A DNA stretch of 64,000 nt, taken from contig MU623358.1 of assembly GCA_025201765.1 (NCBI GenBank), positions 62,001 to 126,000 of the forward strand. The letters run 5' to 3'. Source of the stretch: Daldinia sp. FL1419. Taxonomy: Eukaryota; Ascomycota; Sordariomycetes; Xylariales; Hypoxylaceae. Of the stretch, positions 34,425 through 48,223 are shown in pieces. The notes below the pieces were generated by a model. It was not told the DNA's origin. It saw only the letters and a program-made list of their open reading frames with translations, and made no database searches. The position numbers were made by a program, and so were the translations under genes. How positions within the stretch are numbered: position 1 is the stretch's first letter; every line of letters starts with the position of its first letter.

Positions 34425-37400
34425 TCATTCCTGCGAAAAAACGCCACCTCCGATCTCCACGGCCCCAACACTCCATATCTCCTTTTCGTCTTCCGCTTCG
34501 TCATTACTTAGTCCTAGTCCACCTTGACCACCTTCTGCTTCTCTCCTTTCTCTCGCTTGGCTGCCAAGCCTGACTGCTACCCTCTTGAAATAATCCTGCA
34601 TGCTTCGCTTAGTGTTTGCCGGCAACTCTGCGCCAGCGCCGCTAATGTACTTCTCGAAGACCTTGGTGTCTTCATCCACCACACTAAACAGTTCAATGAA
34701 CGCTGCCTCGGCTGCTAGTTTAACAGGGATTACCGGGTCTCGCACTGATGCAAATACGGGCGGTGCCAGTAGCGGGAGATGTGGGCGGACAATATCCAAG
34801 TTGGCTCGCGAAACCGTCCTGACTATCACTAATGCAAGACGGCGCGAATCAGAGGGGTTCCCAGGGCTAATGATGGTGGCTAGTGTTGAGAAGATTGGCT
34901 TTGTTGATTCGAAAGACTTTGGAGAGTCCGTCAACAAATATTTGCCTGTTGCTAGAATGCTATTATCGGCCACGAATAGCTGTCTCATAAGTCAGTAAAA
35001 CTCGGATCGGTATAATCCAGTATTCATAAATAGGGTCAACTCACGTTCTTGTTAGACATTCCCTGACAGAGTAAATCGGGCAGGTCCTCCGCTAGTGGAC
35101 TCTCCAGCAATGTCTGCGGTGATTCCACGAAGACTGCATTGAGCGCGAGAACCGACGCGCTTGTAAAGTGAGTCGTGGTCACACGGTTCTTTAGCAACCC
35201 ATGTGCAATCTCTGGGGGCACATTTTTAATAAGGGCGCCGAGTAGCTTAGCATTAGTTACCGTCATCGTCGAGTCAGTCGTGTCCGTGTCCATGTCGATT
35301 AGTCCTAGTACTGCTGTCCGCGAGCTCTCGCCCATATTAGATCCTGCTTTGCTGATGACCTCGTAAAGTGCCTTTAGCATAGCCGTCCTTACACCAGGAT
35401 CTGATGTCTTCGAGCCAGTAACGAGTTCTGCGATTAACGGGTCTACTCGGGGTGTAAACTTGATCAGAGTACCCAGTGCCTTGGCAGCTCGCGACCGTAA
35501 TAATTCGCTTCCAGTGTCCGCAAGCGCTCTTGCGAAAGTCCTCTGAAGTTGGGGCAGGAAGGGTTTGAGCGCTGTAGGCATCTTTTCGAGCAGGTTGTTG
35601 AGTGTTAGAAGAATAGCCGCCTTGACGTCGGTAGATCGCTCAGAAACTACACGAATGAGAGGACCCGTAATCTGTGTGACGAACGGCTTAAGAGAAGCCT
35701 CGCTAGTCCTATCAACAATATCGGATATAGCAAGTGCAGCGCTAGTTCTTTGCTCTGCGGTTCCGTTCATGAGACCCTGTAGGAAGATAGGCAGGATGGC
35801 GTTGATACCCTTTGGAAGTTCGAAACCTGGGAGATTAGAACCGGCAACACCAACTTGCAACAATGTTTGCCTTGTCGAAATCACGAGGGCCTCCATCTCT
35901 TCCTTCTTAAGCTTCTTGGTGAACTCGCTGAGCGCCGTCCATGCTGCCTTAACAACGTCCTTGTCCTGGTCATCGAAGGAGATCAAGAGGGCACGGATGA
36001 TATCTTGGTTATACCGTGAGTAGTCCACGCTAGAATTAATAAAGAAGTTTGCGAGTCGTGATGCTGTCACTGCGCGTTTGTTATGATCGTCATTCTTGAC
36101 TAACTGTAGCAAGACGTTCATGACGGTATTTAGTCCGTCATATTCATCTATCGATTGTATGACCGTGTCAAACGAATGCTCTAAGTCTGTACGGAGCTCC
36201 TCGTCCTTTGCATTTACGATATTATCCATAAGGGAATTGATGATATTTGGCAGGCGTCGGTTCATAGCAGGGCCAGCCACTCGAGACAAAGACGCGAGTG
36301 CCCTCGCGTTGAAGGTGGAGATGGGAGGGGTAAGTAAAGTCGGGATGAGATTCGGCAAGATAATATTAGACCTAGTAGTCTCGGTGAGAAGTGTGAGGAG
36401 AGCAGACAAAGCATTGTCGGCTTCATCCTCGGAGCGCAGTAGATTAAGGAGGTGCGGAAGCACTTGGTCGACGGCCCGTTTGCCGATAATCTGTTGCAGC
36501 GAGTCGAATGCCTCAGCCGCGGCTTCTCTGACATCTTCATCTGAATCAATAAGGGCCGTCCGTACAACGGATATCAACGTCTTTTCGTGATCCTCAAGAG
36601 CTTCGTCTGAGGCGGATGCGATAAGTTCCTTAAGTGCAAGACATATTCCTTGCCTGGCGTTCGTATCTGTCGAGGTCTGGAGGCCCTCCTCAAGCGTCGG
36701 AAGTAGGCTTGACAAAACGCCATCACCTGCCTTCCGTATTAATTCTCCAAGTGCATTGCTGGCGATTACCTTGTGCTCCATGTTTGAACTTCCAAGGCGA
36801 CGGATAATCAGTTGCGTGAGAGTAGGCGTAAGCTCCTTCAGAGTTCTCGGTGTAGCGACCAAAGCCTTCCACACGCTTACAGCAGCCGCGCGAACAGCGC
36901 TGGCGGTATCGCAACGACAGATATACAAAGCAGAAAGGATTCTATTGCGCTTCTCTTCCCCAAGGACCTCGCGTAATGACGCTCCCGCTTCCTTTGCGCT
37001 CTCCTCCTCATCCTCAGCCTCGGCTTTCCCACTGATACCAGTGAGATTAAAGAGCAAGTCACCAACAAGCTCGACTGAACTTAGTCGGATCCTGTAACTA
37101 TCGTCTGCCAGGCCGCGTTCTAATTCGGGCAGTAAGAGATCTACAGCCCTTGCGGCGAAGTTCTTGACTAATAACCGACCAGCTCGAAGAGCAGTCTCGC
37201 GAATCGACTCGATATCATCAGCAAGACCGGCAAGAATAGGGGGGATGATTTTTCCAAGATAATTGGCGAAGCTGTTTCCAAAGCAAACGGGCAAGAAAAT
37301 GAAGAGAGACATGAAACCTTCTCTGACAGCGGGCTTGGGTGACTCTACGTTTTGCAATATCGTAGGGAGAGTTTCTTCCAATCTCGTGGTACCGAGACCC

Positions 37401-40400
37401 GCCAAGACCTCGCTGAGAGCTTGAGCAGAGCCAAGACGGTCTCCAGCACCAGTGTCCGACTTGAGGGTTTGCATGAGTCCAGGAATGAGATCAGGCAATG
37501 CATCCTCACCGAGCTTCTCGACTAACGAGCCCAGTGCACGGGAAGCGGTTGCTCGTGTGGTCGGAACCGGATCGACAGCTGCTATTTTCAGCCCGGATAC
37601 AAGGACAGGTAAATGTGCGATTAAATCCTTTCGCTCGGTCAGATGAGCTAGACTTCCAATGACTTGAGAAGCCTTGCGCTTTGTGTTGGACCTATCTCTC
37701 AAACCACGCTGAAGGATTCTGGTAACAAGAGCTAGTGAGGGGGCATCAAGGTAGTGAACGAACTGCACCTTGATAAGCGCGTCCAGGGCGTCGTCGGTGT
37801 ATTTAGTGGGATCACTTAGAGCCTTGAGCAGTATGTCTACCAGGCTCTTCACTTCGGGATTTTCGATTACCTCGCCGAAGCGTTTCAAACTCTTGTTTGC
37901 CGCTGCTCGCACCTCTTTATGGCTGTCATTCAACACGCCTGTAAGCGGCGGTATGATATCAGGAAGGCTCTGCGCCAGTTGTTGCGGATCCAAGTACGCC
38001 ATAGCACCCAAAAGATCACAGGCGCCACGTTTACTGCGCCATTGGTCGTCATCGAGGCCGTTGAGGAGCGTCGGTAGAATCTGCTTGACACCATACGAGC
38101 TGAGCTTTGCGAAGCAAGCCTTGGCTGCTGCTAGACACGCGTCTCTCACGTCTGCGTTGCTATCACCGAAACCAGAGAGAAGTTGGGGTACGATCTGAAT
38201 GACATAGGGCTCGAATAAACGGCCAAGGAGCATAGCCAAGAGTTCGAATGCGAGGAATGCACCCTCCCGTTGTTGAGGCTCTTTCCGATTTTCGGTCGCG
38301 CTCTTTAGTGTGATTAGGATGCGGTAATCTCGTAATACGGAGATGCCTCTCCCCTGAACTAAACCGGCCAACCCGTATGCAGCGCCTCGCTTTTCAGCGT
38401 ACTTCTTAGATGTCAAAAGAGTGTTGAGAAGCTGGTCAAAATATTTAGATGATTTGTCTCCGCACGTTCGTACTAGGGGCGGCAGGCATTCCGCCACCGC
38501 GTATTGCACAGCTTCGGATGGCGTACTTAAGGTAGCAAGTAATCTTTCCAAAACAACTGGGATTTTTTCGTCTCCAGACTTCAAATGTCTAGCGAGAGCA
38601 CCATACATAACGATGACAGCTTCGTTGACGCGATCTGCCGCCTCCGAGCCCTTGTCCGGCGCAGCAAGAGTGCGCTCGAACGTCTTCATAAGCTTGTCTA
38701 AAAGTGCTCTACCATGGAGGTCAACGGCCACTAGCGCAGCATCGAGCATTTCGCCACGTACAGCTGCGTTCTGGTCACCTAGAGGGCCGCCATCAATGAG
38801 GAAATTAAAGAAACCATCGATCTGCGATTTCTCTAAATGAGCGGCAAGTTCTCTAAATGCCGCCGCAAACCCGTGTCGCGGTTCCCAGGGGTCTGATAAA
38901 TCAGTTTTCTTGGGCATTCCATACTCGTCTAGTTGTGGAACCCTGGGCTTAGCAAACTCTGCATATGAAGACCGTATCTCTGCTAATATATCATCGATAG
39001 TTGAAGGGTAGGCCTTGCAGGCTTCTGCAAGAGAGCGTGCAGCAGCTCTCCTAAGCTGAGCGTCTTTACTTTCAAGGTATGGAAGCATTTTGAATGGGAC
39101 GTCTTTCGAGAGCTTAAAGCCGCTCTCTTCCCAAATCTCATGACCAAGATCGACGTTTTCAGGGATGTCATCATGGCAAGCAATCCAGATTTCCTCCGAG
39201 AAATCAAGGTCACTCATATCCACTTCAGCACTGATCGACTGCAGAACTGTCTCACGAACCGAGGCCTGTGGGACAATTGCACCTCTCGCAAGCACAGCTA
39301 TTTCATTGGTACTTATGTTTGGGGCGACACAGCGGACCATATCGGAGAAGCAGTCCTTGATGATCTTGTAGTGTTGGTTATATTGCTGCATCGAGTTGAT
39401 CAAAGTAGAAATCAAGTCGGCACGGGGAATTGTCTCATCGGCGCAGACGTGAGTATGGAACGCAAGGAACTCTATTGCAAGTACCAGTTGAGCATCCCGC
39501 TCGTCGACACCATTTCCGACCCCTCCTGTTCGTAAGATCACAAATACCAAGGATAACATATAAATAACAGAGACAGCGTCAAATGGCCGCTGTTCTCCAG
39601 CAAAGCGAAGGCGATACAAGACTCTCGTTACAAGTTCTTCTAGGCCCTCTTCTATCATGTTCTCTGGTAGGGAGGTGATCCCGAGAGCACGTAGAGTCGC
39701 AACACCTATGAAAGGTCTAATAGCCCCTAATCTAGAAGTGACGCGATCGGAGCATGCCAAGTAAGCCATCGGACCAGCATCTCCAGTGATAAGACCAGCA
39801 CCAGCTTCCAGAGCTGCTAATAAGGCACTGATCGAAGGACCAATCCAAAGGTTAGGCTCTGTGGGTGGGCTGTTGGCAAGGTTCCTGATGATGCCAAAAC
39901 CACGCATAAGCCGCGATTCTAGATGCTGAACCGATCGCCGAATCTCAGATTCTTTCTTCAATTGAGCATTGACCTTAGCCTGTTCATCCGCAGTCAGCTT
40001 CCTCTGTTGTCCCTTCTTCTGTGCTAATTGGCTTCTGAGTTCTTCCTCCCACTTCAGCGTATCGTAATCCTTGGTGTTCTTGTCCGGAAGCGTCTGCTTT
40101 TTCGCAAGGACATCAATAAAAGCTGTACCCTCTGGAGTCCGGAATATCGCTGCTTCAACGGGGCCAATATCTTTAAGTTCTTCTGTGGTTAGATCTGCTT
40201 GGATAAGCTCGACGATCTTTGGCGTTACAGCATCCGGTGCTACAAACGCAAGGTCCGCCGCGGCGTTGCAAGCGGCTTGCTTGATTGCATTCGACTGTAG
40301 TTGTTAGTCTCGTATCCCGAATCTTGACCTCAAACTTGCTCACCTTCTGATCAAAACTTGTCTTCTCTACTATTTGCTGTATTAGCTCCTCCTCGTATTT

Positions 40401-42634
40401 CTGTGCTAAATTCCCAGGGTCGAGACCGACTCTGAGACAGAGGTCTATCCAGCTTGCTTTGGGTACTAGATCGTTCCGAGCGATTACCAATAACGAACAC
40501 ATCTGCTTGGCTAACCCTTCCGGAGATTTCCGAGCGCCTAACTGTTCTAATTCATCGTCGCTTAGGCAGATTGACCTAAGAACTAAGTATAAGTGAGCAT
40601 TTTCAAACTTGGCGCTTGCTGCTATGCTGTCTTTATCCTCCGTATGAGAAGATTCGATCCACCTCCATAGTCCTTCGATGGCAATTTCCGCAAGCAGACT
40701 TTGATCTCGGGTATAAAGCCTCGAAATTGTCTCGACGACTTCCTTACGCACTTGAGGAGGTACGGCAGTCGAGGACACAAGATAAACGAGGGCTTGAAAC
40801 CAGACTATTTGCACATCCTTGGGGGCCTTTGCTACATCATCGTAGATAGCTGCGAGTGTCCGTAAAAACCATCTTGTATCATCTTCCGTAGATAATCGGC
40901 CATACACTTTGTGGTTAAGAAGAAACGAAGGCTTAGAGCCGGCCACAAGACATTCCTTTGAAATAGCTGCCTTCTTGAGGGCAAGCTTAGCAGCGCTATT
41001 GATCTTAGATAAGACCTGTAGGGATAAAGTTGAGGCGACGTATGCACCTACGATCAAGCCGCTCTGGGTGGCCGCTGCAGGATTTTTGGTGATTTCAGCC
41101 CAGGTGTCTGCAAGCGGCCCTGAAATGGCCTCAAATAATTTAGCTGCGTTTTCCGAGACAGGCTGAACTCCCTGTGTAAAGGGTACGAACACTTCCCCAG
41201 CCCGGACTAGCCATAGTCGGCGCGAAGGGATCTTTTTGTCGCTGAGTCCTTTAACGAACGCATCGAGGACAGGTTTAGGTAAATCAGTACCATCATGTAA
41301 TAAATAGGAGACAGATCTACCAATAACAGATATCTCCGCCCTCAAAGCCCCTTCATTTCCTTCTTTGGTTACGATAGGGGGGAGACTAGTAGCTATCTTT
41401 GTCGCAATCTGATTAGATAGGGGTACGTGGTCTAGCATCTGCGAATGAAGGATACGATGATCCGCAGAAGCTAGTTTCCCGGATTTGAGAGGGGTTAAAA
41501 TCTCTTCGGCAACTTGGTCCGTGAGCTTTGTATCGTGACTGCGGGCCACTGCTTCTCTAAAAGCAGCTAACACGCCGTCACGAATTGTCGCATTACTAGA
41601 CTTAGCATTCGATAACAAGGGCTTAAGAAGACGCCCATTCAAAGCCTGGGAAAGATCCAAGGCTTTAGGGAGGGCACGAATCAAAAACGCCACCAAGTCT
41701 AAAACCACCTCCGGAGCCCGCAGAAGACCCTTTTCAATAGGGGGTATGATGTCCTTATCCAGGTCTTCCAGGGTAACGAAGTCGGAAAAGAAATCGCCCA
41801 TACCAGTCGCAATATGGGCAGGAATAGGCGTGCGAGATCCTATGAGTTCTCTAGTGAAAAATGTAAAATATTCCGACTTTGTAGTAGTTAATGCATCCTT
41901 GGCTTGGGCGTGTCGGGAACTGACGCCTGCGACTACGCCAAGCATCACAGCGTTTCTCGCAGTCGCCTGAGGTCCTTTAGCTGTAAGGGCTTGAACAGTG
42001 TCTTGTACTGCTTTCTCTCGGAATCCACCGCGCCAGAAGGCCGCGCGCAAACCACGACGAGTTACCACCAAGGCCGACTGTGCGACAGACGATCTAGTCG
42101 TTGGTTGAAGACATTTTTCGAGGGCAGCCGCGTTGGCATGAACAATTTCCAGTCCAAAAATTTCCCACAGAGGTTTACCCGCAAGTTCTTTTAGGAGGAT
42201 AGAACACCATTCTACCAGGACAAAGGCACTCTTGGAAGCTATCCCGGGTTTCTGAGACTCCTGTCGCAATGAAGCAACAAATGATACTAGCACCTTAGCA
42301 TCACTAACCGTCTCGAAGACAGAGGTAAGGCAAGATTCGACAGCTCTCCTAGAAGGTCTATCATCGTAAAAACGGTGGGTATCAAAGAGTAATTGTAACA
42401 GGGTTGGTATTGAGGACTGGTCGATAGCTATAATACGAACATAAATGTTATTAGTACAATAATACCAAGAATGACCCCGGAAAGGTAATACTTCTTACTC
42501 TTGTCCTTCAACTTTTCCTGGATGGCTCGTAACTGAGCTATACGGATTTTAGTAGAGGAAGAAAAGAGAGCGGGCTTGGCTGAAGGGAAGTCAATGCCAG
42601 CTCTGGAGGCACCATTCGCAGCCGCTTCAGTCAT
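34425..42634 (-). CDS. gcn1: Gcn1, HEAT-repeat activator of Gcn2
   Basis: A giant HEAT/armadillo-repeat protein that binds ribosomes and activates the eIF2-alpha kinase Gcn2 during amino-acid starvation and ribosome collision. Exons on the minus strand are 42634-42499, 42427-40344, 40294-35045 and 34979-34425, all phase consistent, giving about 2674 residues; yeast Gcn1 is 2672. Helical repeats fill the protein. The region translated from about 35,400-36,000, with FARALADTGSELLRSRAAKA and PRVDPLIAELV, corresponds to the RWD-binding part known to contact Gcn2. The segment PRTLKELTPTLTQLIIRRLG and neighbours fit the eEF3-like region. The N terminus is a short Ala/Ser-rich stretch followed by STKIRIAQLRAIQEKLK. 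The C-terminal tail is acidic. It is head-to-head with the DExH helicase gene, sharing a 761 bp promoter region. No defects are seen. Confidence 0.95.
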
Positions 42635-43395
42635 TTTGACGATCCGACGGTAGATCTATTGACATGATAGGGAAATTAAGAAAATCCCTTTTGGGCCCTT
42701 TGGGATATCCTCCTGATATACGGGGATTGAGAACGGTAGGTACCTAAAGCGCTAAGGAATTAGACGGGACACCGATTTATCGATTTATCGCGACATTCTT
42801 CATGGGTGAAGTGCCCATATGTTTATTGTGAGTGTGTAAGTATGTGATATAGGTAATGTGGGTTAAAAATAATCGGTGGGGTTATATTTTTCTAGCTTAT
42901 CTTATCGGGAAATCTTTGGTACATAGTACACGAGATCTTGATTGCATTACATACATTTGTTAGGTACCTCTTTACAACGGCGAATGACTCAATTCGGCGC
43001 AGTTAGGTATATCCTTAGGTAGTACTATGTAGGTAGGTACAACACAATACCTAGGTTAGGTAGGTACCTACCTACCTCCGAGGTATTGTATTGTACAATA
43101 TGTTACAGCAACCTTCGGCAGCCCTGTAATTGCCAAAATGCCAAAACGCCAAAACGCCAACAGCGCCCCTTCGCCTCACCCGCCTAGCCGCTAAAGCCCT
43201 TCCCCACAGCGCCTCTTACTGTACCACCCACTATGATGACCGTTACACCTGAATATCGAAGCTTGTTTGCTGCTGGTAACAACTCTTTTTCTCTCTCTTT
43301 CGAATTTTGGTGGTTTCGCGCGCAGACGAGATATAGCTCGGCCTTTCTTTCTTTTCTTTTCTTTTCTTTTTTTTCCCCTAGATACGTAACAGAAA
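42635..43395. promoter_or_regulatory. divergent promoter of gcn1 and helicase gene
   Basis: The 761 bp between the two start codons must contain both promoters. It has a dense run of TAGGTAGGTACCTACCTACC-like words at 43020-43078, a CCAAAACG array at 43134-43160 and a CT-rich block (43282-43380) immediately before the helicase ATG, typical of fungal core promoters. No TATA box is obvious. Confidence 0.6.
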
Positions 43396-46300
43396 ATGGC
43401 CCCCAAAAAGAAGAAGACCAAACCAGTAGCCAATCCAGCTCGAGGCTTTGCTACCACGTCGATCGCTTCGAAACCGAAACCGCGAGCTGAAATTGCTAAA
43501 GAACCGGCGCAAACCGCTACAGAGGGAGGGAAGCTTGATGCCCCTCCAACATCGTCATCTCGCGATCCCAATGCCCCACCATCGAATACTAACCCCGATA
43601 ATATAAACAAAACTTCTCAACAGAAAGAGGCTCTAAGCCCGGAAGAATTTGAAAAGCAGTTGGAAGAGTCAGAGCTGCAGCTTCTAGTCGAAAAGTATGC
43701 ACAGAAAGTGAAGAGGGATGCCCAACGACAAAAGTATAGGCTTGAGACCGATCGTCGACTGCTTCGCGGACAAGCAGAACCCTTAAATACAAGAAAATGG
43801 CTACCCCAGGAGCTTATGGATCATATATTAGATCTGATTCAGGCCGAGAATCGATTCGGCGCATCCTCGCTCACGTCAGACAGCACGAATAGTAACGGCA
43901 AACTACCTTCAGAGGAAGATTTGGTGATTAGGTTGTGGACCTTGCAGCAAACCCTGGCGGGCGTCAACTTTTCCGAAGACAAGGTTAAAGCCGTGCTACA
44001 ACACGTGCTTGACATCGCTTCGACTATCGGCAGTGCCAGTAAAGATAATATTTGGGGCTTGGAAGAAGCTCTAGATTGGCTCGCCCGTGAATGCACAAGA
44101 GACGAGCTTCGCGATTATGATTATAGGGGGAGGCCCGCGAAGTCCCAAGTAGATACGCCAGCCGACAGCCCTTTACCTTCTGGTGCGAATACACCTCGCC
44201 TCTTAGATTTCAACGGTGGGCAGAAACCTACCAATCCCAAAAGTGGAACAGGAACGCCCAATTCAAAATCGGGTGCCTCAAAGAAAGTCGCCATCGTCTG
44301 TCACGAGGACATTGAACCCGAAGATCTTATCCCTTCTTATCTCGAAACCAAGGCGAAGCTATTCCATCTCCAACGACCAAAGCAAGACGATAAAAAGGGA
44401 AAGCCAGCCAAAAATAATAACTCTCGTAATACAAAACACTCTACCGCGGAACTGGCGGGTGACGATCTAGAAGAGGCTAAATTATTGGCGAAGATTGCAA
44501 AAATTGAGCAAGATGTGCTTTTTGATAAGCCTCTGGCCGAGCAGAAATGGAGAGTAGACTATATAGAGTTAGAGAAGGAATTTTCTGCCAAAAAGAAGGC
44601 AGAGGCGCAAGCTGGAGAAAATTTACAAGAGAAGAGCGACGACATTACCCACGACGCCCAGTCGGACGATGATGAGGTTACCAAAGAAGCTCAACGTGTC
44701 GCAGCAGAAATCCTGGCGCAGGACGACACCGACGACGGCCAGGCGCTGTCCGATCTTTTTGCGAATCTCCCCGTCCAAGAAACTGACGCTGCAACAGGCA
44801 AAACAACCACCGTTATCAATGGGACGGATGGCATCAAAATCACGATCCGCGACTTTGGTAAGTGGGGAGGCGTCAGCCCAACGCGCGTTTTAGAGGAAGC
44901 TTGCCGATCAAGGTATTTTAAGATGCCTTTGCTCCTTTCCCTATGCTAAATTTGCCGGCAGGGACTCTTCCGTCAGGATCATATATAAACTTGTATCCGA
45001 GAATCCATATTCACACCGCCATTTAGTCTCTATTCAGTGGTCTAAACCGCAGGAGCTCATACAGGTGCCTGAAATTTCGTCTATTGAGAGCGCTATTTCT
45101 CCCCAACAATTCCTTTTCCAAATGACCTCTGTGGCCACACCCGAATCTAAACAGTCCGAAGCATACATTGCTACTCTAGCCCTCTTCATTGTTTTTGGAT
45201 CTACTAAGGAAGTTGGATCCACCAAAGAAGAGAAGGTCTTTATGAGGTTACCTCCTGCGTGGAGAGAATTATGGTCAGAGCTGGCAGAGGAAAAGAAGAA
45301 CCAGACCGACGCTGCAGATCGTATAGCAATCAAGGAGATTCGCGCATTAGTCCGTGCGAAGCAAGATCAGGAACTCGAAGACGGCGTTCTTCTCCAAGGT
45401 GCTTTCAGGGGGCGCGCCTCACAGCGCAGTGCGAACGAAGCAAGCGACGAGTCCAACGCAGAAAGAAGCGCTACCAATACAGCCGAGTCGGAATACTATC
45501 AGAGGATCTGGGCCGAGAAGTCCAGCACCCCGAGATTCCATTCTATGCTAGTTAGTCTCCCGCCTAGCCCCGTAAGTGTAAGTGATATTCTAACGTACAT
45601 AGCAATTCCGAATGCAACTGCCGATGTGGCACTTCAGAGACCAGGTCCTGAGTGCTGTCGAGCGAGAGCAGGTCGTTATTATCTGCGGAGAAACGGGATG
45701 GTATGTTTATATGCTATAGTGTATGAGTATCGTAGCTAACTAGTCTAACCCACGAAGCGGCAAGAGCACGCAGGTGCCTTCGTTCCTCTTGGAACACCAA
45801 TTATCTCAAGGCCGACCGTGCAAGATTTACTGCACGGAGCCTCGACGAATATCCGCCATTTCTCTTGCCCGCCGCGTCAGCGAAGAGCTTGGCGAGGGAA
45901 GAGGCGATCTTGGTACATCGAGGTCTCTCGTAGGCTACTCTATTCGTCTAGAAGCAAATACATCAAAGGAGACTCGGCTTGTTTACGCTACAACCGGTAT
46001 AGTAATGAGGATGCTCGAGGGTTCGAATGAACTGCGCGAAATCACTCACCTTGTCCTCGACGAAGTCCACGAGCGCTCGATCGACTCCGACTTCTTACTA
46101 ATTGTCCTCAAGAAGCTGCTAATTCGTAGGAAAGATCTAAAAGTAGTCCTCATGTCGGCTACTGTCGATGCGGAAAGATTCTCCAACTACTTAGGGCGTG
46201 CTCCCATTCTGAATGTGCCAGGTCGTACGTTTCCGGTACAGGTCAAATACCTAGAGGACGCCCTCGAGACTACCGGCTATGTGCCCAACCAGCTTAGCCA

Positions 46301-48223
46301 CGAGAAGATGACAGACTTAGACGATGACCCAGCGGAAATCGACGCTACCGATTCCAACTCTACGACGGCCGCTGCTAAAGAGCTAAGGCAATACTCGGCT
46401 AGGACACGGAATACGTTATCCCAATTCGACGAATATCAAATCGATTTTGATCTTATAGTCCAGCTTATCGGGCGCATAGCTGTCGACCCAACCTACGCAG
46501 ACTATAGCAAGGCGATACTTGTATTTCTTCCCGGTATTGCCGAGATCAGGACTCTAAACGACTCCTTATTGGGTGAGCCTTTCTTTCAAAGAGGCTGGGA
46601 CATATTCCCTTTGCATTCTACGATTGCTACCGAAGATCAAGAGCGAGCGTTCCTCGTTCCCCCAGACGGAGTAAGGAAGATCGTGTTAGCAACGAACATC
46701 GCAGAAACAGGAATTACTATCCCAGACGTAACTTGTGTGATTGACACCGGAAAGCATCGCGAGATGAGATTTGATGAGAGGAGACAGCTGTCGCGCCTCA
46801 TCGACACATTTATCTCGCGGGCAAATGCCAAACAGCGACGAGGCCGGGCGGGGCGTGTCCAAGAAGGCCTCTGCTTTCACCTCTTTACAAAATACAGACA
46901 TGATCACCTAATGAGTGACCAACAAACGCCAGAGATGCTACGGCTGTCATTACAGGACTTGGCTATACGCGTTAAAATCTGCAAGATAGGTGGCATCGAA
47001 GAGACGCTAGGTGAAGCACTCGATGCGCCATCCGCCAAGAATATTCGGAGAGCCATTGACGCTCTTATCGATGTACGAGCTCTTACGAACACGGAGGAAT
47101 TAACACCATTAGGACACCAATTAGCGAGGTTGCCTCTTGATGTATTCCTTGGCAAGCTTATCCTTCAAGGCACGATTTTTAAATGTCTCGATATGGCTAT
47201 CACCGTAGCTGCAATTCTATCGTCCAAATCGCCGTTCACCGCGCCATTCGGCCAGCGCAGCCAAGCAGACCAGGCGCGCAAAGCGTTCAGGAGGGGTGAT
47301 TCTGATCTACTTACCGTATACAACGCTTACTTGGGTTGGAAGAAGGTATGCCAGACATCTGGCAATGATTTCCAATACTGCAAGAAGAACTTTCTCTCTC
47401 CACAGACACTCTCCAACATTGAGGATCTGAAAGGTCAACTACTTGTCGCGCTCGCAGACTCGGGCTTTTTACAGCTCACCGATGATGAACGACGCACGCT
47501 AAACCGTCTTCGATACTCGAATCGACGGCGTCAATTCTACGACCTCCCTCAGCGTGTGAATATCCACAGCGAAAACGACGTAATTGCGGCCTCTGTAATT
47601 GCGTGGAGCTTCTACCCGAAACTCTTAGTGCGCGAGGGTAAGGGATTCCGCAACGTCGGAAATAACCAGAGCATCAGCCTGCATCCGTCAAGCGTCAATA
47701 AGGGGCGCATGGAGCTCCGGTGGTTATCTTACTACCACATCATGCAGGCTAAACAGTAAGTCATCAAAGCATACGCACGCACGTGGATCATTATATGTGT
47801 TCCTAGACTAACAAGTCAGGTTTCTCAATGCACATGAGACTACCGCCGTCGAGAATTTCGCAATCGCCCTATTATGTGGTGATGTACGTATTGACGTAAG
47901 TATCCCGCCTCTCGTCTCTTCCCCGTATCCCCCCCCCCCCCCCCACGTTTACCCTCTTCCCTCGAACACTTGGGCCGAATAAACTAACGGAAGGAAAACA
48001 AATACAGATGTACGCGGGTGTCATCGTGCTCGATGGAAATCGTGGGCGCTTCAGCGTACCCGACTGGAAGGCGATGTTAGCGATTAAGGCGCTACGGACA
48101 CGTCTGCGTGACGTGCTCACGCGCTCGTTCCGTATGCCTGGAAAGCTGCTCACCGCACAGCAAGAAAAATGGCTTGATGCTTGGCAGCGTATTTTCAGCC
48201 AGGACTTTGGCAATAAGGCCTAG
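43396..48223 (+). CDS. DExH-box RNA helicase, DHX29/YLR419W-like
   Basis: An ATP-dependent RNA helicase of about 1497 residues. Exons are 43396-44912, 44962-45550, 45603-45700, 45758-47755, 47820-47895 and 48008-48223, all phase consistent. The N terminus is Lys/Ala rich (PKKKKTKPV, then RGFATTSIASKPKP), with coiled-coil and a UBA-like segment (WGLEEALDWLARECTRDEL). Walker A GETGCGKST is at about 731-739 and is completed across an intron. The DEVH box is at 836-839, followed by MSATVDAERF, ATNIAETGITIPDV and QRRGRAGR, then HA2 and OB-type domains. This order fits DHX29/DHX57-type proteins (yeast YLR419W, S. pombe Ucp12), where mammalian DHX29 helps scanning on structured mRNAs; that role here is inference. 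The fifth intron contains a C16 run. Shares its promoter region with gcn1. Confidence 0.92.
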
